64,000 bases of DNA. It comes from Rhytidiadelphus loreus. Lineage: Eukaryota > Streptophyta > Bryopsida > Hypnales > Hylocomiaceae. Shown one piece after another: positions 58,861-64,000 of this stretch. The notes under the pieces are model-generated. The model searched no databases, was not told the DNA's origin, and worked only from the letters and a program-made list of their open reading frames with translations. Both the position numbers and the translations under genes were made by a program. The DNA lies in contig OX344763.1 in assembly GCA_947034895.1 (NCBI GenBank), forward strand, positions 17,515,001-17,579,000, read 5' to 3'. Within the stretch, counting starts at the first letter, position 1; every line of letters begins with the position of its first letter.

Positions 58861-59930
58861 CTTAATGAGTTGTAACAACAAGCATCTATTCTCAGACTCG
58901 GAAAGTTTCTCGACATCCTCAAATTCTTCTATAAAGCCCTGCATCTCCCGGCCCCCCATATCAATGAATATTAAAACATAACAACTACATATGGGTATTT
59001 TTAGCATATAATCTTATAATACAAGTTCTATACTAGAACAACCGAACCTGAGGTTTGTGCAATCTTTTCCTTGCCGAACCCACACATATTCTTCCATCAT
59101 GGCCCACCCCTCCCTAACGGCCTCATCAAATTTGGCTCCCCAAACAATATCGCGTGTGTTTTGTATCAAACACATCACTCGTCCTACAGCAAATAAGCAC
59201 TAATAGTGAGATGAAATGTCCACCACTAACTATCCAACTAGAAATGTTCATTAATACATGTTCATTTCATTATTCAAGGATTCAAATCACCTATACAAAA
59301 TGAAGGGCAATATTTTACTCACCCATTTTGCTGGCTTGGAAATGGCCTTTGGACTCATTGCATTGGCCATAATGAGCAAAGCAATACAATTTGTAGCCTT
59401 TCCAAAAGTCCTTAATCCTATTTCAAAGATCACAAATCAATTCCAATAGAATAGTCATTGTCATGGTGATTCTCCCACCTATTAAAAAGACATTGTCTAC
59501 AATACAAGTGGATGACAATAAGGAAGTCAAACGCAAACTAAACAAATTTTTACCGGAAATATTCATGGTCGAGAATAATTATGACTTCCTCTAAGCACTT
59601 GCTAAATTGAACACCTGCCATTAAGCCTGTAAGGAGCCAAATAACTAATCATTAGCAATGCAAGAAGATTAAATTTGAATAGGCTACATAACAATTGAGG
59701 CCCCCCTACGTTACTATAACACCCAAAAATGAAAGAGAATCAATGAAGAACCAAATGAATCATTTTCATTTGAATTGCTAATTGTTTTAAATGTAAATTT
59801 AGTGTACCCTTTTTCGGTGACTTCACACCCATTTGTGTGTGCATCCTTATTATTCAACAACTTTGCCACAATGAATGCAATTGCCGTTTCAAGGCCCTCT
59901 ACATCAAATGGCTTTGATATTCTCACTATC
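58861..59930 (-). pseudogene. Gene X homologue of element II
   Basis: Minus-strand exons matched to 19371-22048: a start at 59930 (IVRISKPFDVEGLETA…, donor not settled), E2b 59626-59554 (…FSKCLEEVIIILDHEYF), E3 59417-59323 (IKDFWKGYKLYCFAHYGQC), E4 59183-59048 (RVMCLIQNTRDIVWGAKFDE…MMEEY…), E5 58938-58861 (GFIEEFEDVEKLSESEN…). Sizes of E2b, E3 and E4 are identical to the other copy, and the donor and acceptor phases agree. E5 is one base shorter, which would break the frame, and no last exon is visible. It takes the place that the RING gene has in element I. Function unknown. Confidence 0.62.
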
Positions 59931-60124
59931 CTAAACTAATGGAAAAGATTTTGGGTTCATTGAAGTATACAAGAAGTGTCTGCTGTATTGTTGGCTGTTT
60001 GTGGGAAACCAAAAAAACCACGAGACCTCCACAACATTGGGCCCACATTCAGCCACTACAAGGTAGGTGAACTACAAGGCGCAGTTATGAAAATTATAGA
60101 CCACAGGCTGGAACAGCCCATGAA

Positions 60125-60830
60125 ATACCCGCGGTCGCCAGGGGCGCATGCGCTAATCCTAACACGGATACTAGGGCGACAGCGCATGGGGCGACTGCGC
60201 GTGGGGCGACCGCGGGTCCGGTCCAAGGATCCCTCGCGTCTTTCAAGGGCGACCTCGGGTGAGGGCGACCTCGGATCAGGACAACCGCGGGTCAGGGCGA
60301 CCGCGGGTCCTCGAGGGGGAAACACATTTCAAAATCCCCCCTCCATCAGGGCGACTGCGCATAGGGGGCGACTGCAGGTCAAGGAGAAAATGCAAACTCC
60401 TTGACCCGTAGTCGCCCCCTATGCGCAGTTGCCCATATGGAAGGGGAGGGAGACACCAAATACTTTTCCGCCCTCTATCAGGGCGACTGTGCGTAGGAGG
60501 CGACTGCGGGTCAAGGTGGGAGACACCAAAAATTTCGAAAATGCAATCTCCCCCCTTCCATCAGGGCGACTGCGCGTAGGGGGCGACTACGGGTCAAGGT
60601 GGGAGCAACCTAACTATTTCAAAATGCAATCTCCCCCCTTCAATCAGGGCGACTGCGCGTAAGGGGCGAGTGCGGGTCAAGGTGGGAGACACCAGAAATT
60701 TCGAAAATGCAATCTCCCCCCTTCCATTAGGGCGACTGCGCGTAGGGGGCGACTTCGGGTCCCCAGATCACTTCCAAAATCAGACCTGGGGTTCTAGGGC
60801 GACTGCGCTTTGGGCGACTGCGGGTATGGG
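60125..60830. repeat. Motif array upstream of gene X, element II, with 82-bp tandem units
   Basis: Mostly plus-oriented GGGCGACTGCG[CG]GT words. From 60477 to about 60760 the array is tandem with units of 82-84 bp that pair TCAGGGCGACTGCGCGTAG with GGGGCGACTGCGGGTCAAGG, spaced by TTTCGAAAATGCAATCTCCC. A short inverted stretch at 60395-60430 reads GACCCGTAGTCGCCCC. Confidence 0.8.
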
Positions 60831-61160
60831 CATGTTTCACAAGATTAATTTTTTTTTTGGGACCCCTCTCCCTTATTGTTTCTAATTCCCTTTAATCATA
60901 TGTTACTTCCTCCATTTTGTTTACAAATTCAACAAGACAAACAAATCCTAGGTTTTGCATTAGCTCTCCAACACTCCTTTGGCAAGAAGTTCCAAATGAA
61001 AGTTTTATATACATTCTAATAGTGGGGAGGTGTAATTAGATTTATTTGGGCATGATTCACGAGATGGTGTTTTTTTTGGGACCTCTCCCTTATTGTTTCT
61101 AATTCCCTTTAATCATATGTTACTTCCTCCATTTTGTTTACAAATTCAACAAGACAAAAA
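60829..61160. repeat. Direct repeat of about 110 bp
   Basis: 60829-60949 and 61050-61160 share GGCATG.TTCAC, a T tract and GGGACC[CC]TCTCCCTTATTG followed by TTTAATCATATGTTACTTCC and a stretch to CAACAAGACAAA. Probably a local duplication within element II. Confidence 0.7.
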
Positions 61161-61271
61161 AGACATGATTCTGTTTTAGGTCTAAAACACTACATCTCGT
61201 GTAGGATGTGTAAGTATTTTATGTAGGTTTAAGGATTTGATTCTAGATAAAAGTTGTATTATTGTTTTCCA

Positions 61272-61300
61272 AGGTCTAGGGTCTAGGGTTTAGGGTTTGG
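61272..61300. repeat. Telomere-like TTTAGGG run
   Basis: GTCTAGGGTCTAGGGTTTAG followed by GGTTTGG, about four degenerate units. Interstitial. Confidence 0.6.
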
Positions 61301-61459
61301 GAAACCCTTCACATTGTGAGAATAATTCTTCCATTGCCTTGCTATGTCTTTGATATGAACTGACGCCTAACATTTATTACCAATTTTGGATGTGAGATAA
61401 GGAAAAATCAATTAGAATATGCTGCAGATGCTAATTAGTGTTGGGTCAGATTGGTTGTT

Positions 61460-61865
61460 GGTTTAGGGTGACCTCGGGTCAGGGGCGACCGCGGGTCATC
61501 GACGAAGCAAAAAACACATTTGAATCAGGGCGACTGCGGGTCAAAGAGGGAGACTAATTTTCTGGAAAATGCAAACTCAATCTCCAGTGGGGCGACTGCG
61601 CGTAGGAGGCGACTACGGGTTGAAGAGACTTCTTTGTGGGCGACCGCGTGTGCAAGTTTCGGGATGGTTTAGTTGGTACCCGCGGTCGCCCACGATCCGC
61701 AGTCGCCCATTTCAGCGCTCCAAAAACGCGCAGTCGCCCATTCCCGCTGTCTTCAGACCCGCAGTTGCCCCTCCTCAGACCCGCAGTCGCCCCACTTCAA
61801 ACCCGCAGTCGCCCCCTCCCGACCCGCAGTCACCCAAACGCACGCGCCCTGAGGCGACTTCGGGT
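61460..61865. promoter_or_regulatory. Motif array upstream of the element II kinase
   Basis: Plus-oriented GGGCGACTGCGGGT words at 61470-61640, then, from 61675, the reverse complement (GACCCGCAGTCGCCC) to 61850. This orientation flip resembles that in the right array of element I. The array ends about 180 bp before the kinase ATG at 62045. Confidence 0.75.
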
Positions 61866-62044
61866 ACTTAAGCGTTAGCCCCACTTTCGATTCTCACCTT
61901 ACTTTAGCCTTGCGCACTGTCTTTCACCTACCTTCAGGTGGCTGGATGCGTGCCCATGGGTTGGGGTTTCAATTGGGGGGGGAATTTTTACCCTTTCAAT
62001 CTACGAATTTTGAACTACGGTTTTGAATTGTTCCTAAGTACAAC

Positions 62045-63637
62045 ATGGCTTTTCCACATGAAGGCAACACTACAAGGAGAAAGTCTTTATGGGATCTGGA
62101 CCTTGATGATCCAATTTTTTTCGAGGTTCCGATAGCTGTAAATGAAAACGAAGAAGGAGGGAGTCAAGAGCGATGGAAGGGCAAGAAGCAAAAGTCAGCA
62201 CATGACAAGGACTCCAACTATCCTCCCCCGAGTTATACCTGATATGCATACGAAGCGTGTCTCCAGTGGTACGCAGGGAAAAGTGTACAATTCTTGGAGG
62301 CAAGCTATTTGAGGTGTCCTACAATTGGTAGTGTGGCCTTGCCAAACGATTTACAAGCACGGATTTTAACCAAGCTAAAGGGATCCGATGATTTCGCAAA
62401 CATTGACTTCACATATTCTTCGAGACTATTTGAATGGCTTGATAACACATTGAAAGCGGTGATGTTCAATACCAAGAAATTGATGGAGGAACATCGACCG
62501 TTTCTTCCGATAGTAGAGGAATCAGAAGACATCAAGGCATTCCGCCAAAAAATGGAGTGGTGGTCCAGCGCAGTGAAGAAATTGGCAAGAGGCTCGGCAA
62601 GGGGTTTTAAGTGGAAAAATGCAGCGGTGCAGGCAGCATTTGCACGAGATGGTGGATTGTGTATCACGTGGATCCCCGATACGGCGAAAGTGGTGCCCCT
62701 TAGTGCTTTTGAACGTGAAGGGGGGTATGCAAAAGTGCGTAAGGTACGCATTGAAGGAATGGATACAATTCCAAGCTACATCACTTTTGCTGGGAAAGTA
62801 TCCAAGGCAATAAACCCGCGCGAGGGGAGAGCGCAACGATCCATGGAGGCCCTTGCATGCCCCTTGAACCACCCTGGCATCATTAAGTTTTTTGCCATTC
62901 ATTCTCGCACGAATGAAGCGTACACTTTGTGGTGGAATGGGGGCCATTTGAATGAGTTGAGGCATTTAGATCGTTCTGTATCACCAACCATTGACTGGCA
63001 TGAAATGCAAAAAGCCACAAGACTTCCTGAAGAGAAACAAAAAGAACTTGGTCTCTTCCGAAGGCACAAGGCAAAGTTGGCATGGGCTTTAGTATATGTG
63101 ACAAATCTCATGCACAAGTGCCGCGTGCTACACAATGACTTGTCTCCCATGAACATCATGTTGCATTTTCCGGATTATTCAAACGACATAATCAACATTG
63201 GAATTTGTGATTTTGGAATATCAAGTCGTTTTGACGAAAACGCGCCTTCACATTTTGGAAAGCCATCTGAGGCTGAGAGGGATCAATACCGAGAAGGTCG
63301 TTGGTGGGTTGCCCCGGAGTTGTTTTATGCATATGGACCTCCAAATTCCGATACAAGCATACCGATCATGCAACAACGGTATAAATATACGCAACAGTCA
63401 GACTCGTATTCTATTGGGAAGTTGACCGAATGGATGAGAATTGGTGATATGGACGATTGGAACAAGGATTTGTTCAAGAACCGCGAGGGATCAATGTACT
63501 TTGGAATGAAGTTGCGGGAACTCGTGAACACTGACCCAAAGAAGAGACCAACATGTATAGAGATCACAAATTCCCTTACGTCTCCACCATGGTCCATGAT
63601 GCCCCCTGAATTGGTGTTCCGAGACTCACCTTTGTAA
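62045..63637 (+). pseudogene. Protein-kinase-like cargo of element II, one in-frame stop
   Basis: The ATG at 62045 (MAFPHEGNTTRRKSLWDLDL) opens a frame interrupted by one TGA at 62240-62242, then open to TAA at 63635-63637, 530 codons. The stop falls in a linker before AYEACLQWYAG. Kinase marks: GGYAKVRKVRIEG loop, lysine in FAGKVSK, glutamate in QRSMEALAC, HPGIIKF and WWNGGHLNEL, catalytic loop VLHNDLSPMNIMLHF, CDFGIS as an intact DFG, and a YSIGKL helix. The whole kinase domain lies after the stop, so re-initiation or readthrough would be needed for expression. It is clearly related to the element I kinase, which supports an ancestral kinase cargo rather than chance capture. Confidence 0.8.
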
Positions 63638-64000
63638 TAGGATAGTCTAGAGCAAGAGTTTAGTGCTGCAAGCAATGAGCTTGGTGGCCAATTATGTGTT
63701 GCTTACTTTGTAATATTTTCCTATAATATATGAAGGAATTTTATGCTACGCGCCTTGTCTTTAGAAAAACAATTACTCAATGGGCTATTTGTCAAATTGT
63801 ATATATTGAATATGGCCTTTTACACATTGTTATGCAAAGTATAACAACTTTTGAATTCAAATGTTCTTGGTCCTTTTTGATTCCGTAGTATATAATGGAC
63901 GCAAGGAAAATAAGAAAATGAAAATAAATTAGTTGGTAATTGATGTTGAAGACTTGTATTATTTCTTGAATAAAATGTGCTAGTATGCACTTGAAAGGAG
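63638..64000. other. AT-rich sequence after the kinase gene
   Basis: No gene seen. In element I the corresponding position is the AT-rich spacer before the CKKY gene, so a further element II gene may follow outside the window. Confidence 0.4.

Larger units (their letters stand above)
54166..64000 (+). mobile_element. Element II: second gene-carrying hAT family (right end outside window)
   Basis: The left edge is approximate, placed where the family-4 homology ends and an inverted GGGGTAAAA/TTTTACCCC appears. Content in order: GGGCGACTGCGGGT array, hAT transposase (-), array, gene X homologue (-), array, array, kinase-like gene (+). This is the same plan as element I with a different motif word and diverged genes. 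The 3' terminus and target duplication are not visible. Confidence 0.7.

Noticed and set aside
13305..62242. A variant genetic code or general stop-codon recoding
   Set aside because: All three stop codons occur internally and all three also end genes normally. The stops differ in position between related genes, and one copy has glutamine where the other has TAG.
1..64000. tRNA, rRNA, riboswitch or bacterial-type operon signals
   Set aside because: None seen on reading both strands; the gene structure is eukaryotic.

Overview
The window looks like nuclear DNA of a streptophyte (a plant or charophyte alga). Short TTTAGGG/CCCTAAA telomere-type runs occur at four places, GT-AG introns are visible, and the recognisable genes are plant-type hAT, MULE-like and DUF7869-type transposon genes. 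No ordinary host gene, rRNA or tRNA could be supported. The whole stretch reads as a nest of large transposons in AT-rich DNA. The species cannot be fixed from this sequence; a charophyte such as Chara is only a guess.

The central feature is a 14.7 kb hAT-type transposon at 28274-42947, called element I here. Its ends read CAGGGTTGAC...GTCAACCCTG and it is flanked by a perfect 8-bp duplication, GCTGCGGA. It carries four genes: a BED/DUF659/hAT transposase, a RING-finger coiled-coil protein, a protein-kinase-like protein, and a small protein that shares an N-terminal cysteine-rich ('CKKY') domain with the RING protein. Arrays of a CpG-rich motif (GGACG/CGTCC, about 21-bp period) lie at both ends and in front of each gene. 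A truncated inverted copy lies at 7991-12282. A 5.4 kb foldback derivative lies at 44727-50135 with its own 8-bp duplication ATTAGTAT.

A second, diverged hAT (element II, about 54166 to beyond the window end) has the same order: transposase, a minus-strand accessory gene, then a plus-strand kinase. Its arrays use a different CpG-rich motif, GGGCGACTGCGGGT. A third family (element III) surrounds or flanks the others. It has a DUF7869-type gene at 12981-15972, a multi-exon gene (gene X) at 19371-22048, and a gene with a ParB-like and possible DNA-methyltransferase region at 51179-53971. Its motif is a palindrome, TTCAGACCGCGCGGTCTGAA, seen about 30 times in intergenic DNA and introns. Exons of gene X recur in element II with the same lengths and phases. 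A small fourth family (8202-8562; truncated copy at 54059) uses GTCGCG-type motifs.

Nesting from outside in: element III at 42956-44726 and 50136-54058 is split by the foldback element, and possibly by element I at its left side; a family-4 end at 54059 is split by element II. Most large genes are intact except for one to three in-frame stop codons, all explicable by C-to-T or G-to-A change. The likely picture is a set of recently active gene-carrying transposon families now decaying by point mutation.

The left 7 kb holds a decayed MULE-like gene split by a MITE-like element and AT-rich DNA with no gene. The 22-28 kb stretch is AT-rich and apparently non-coding.
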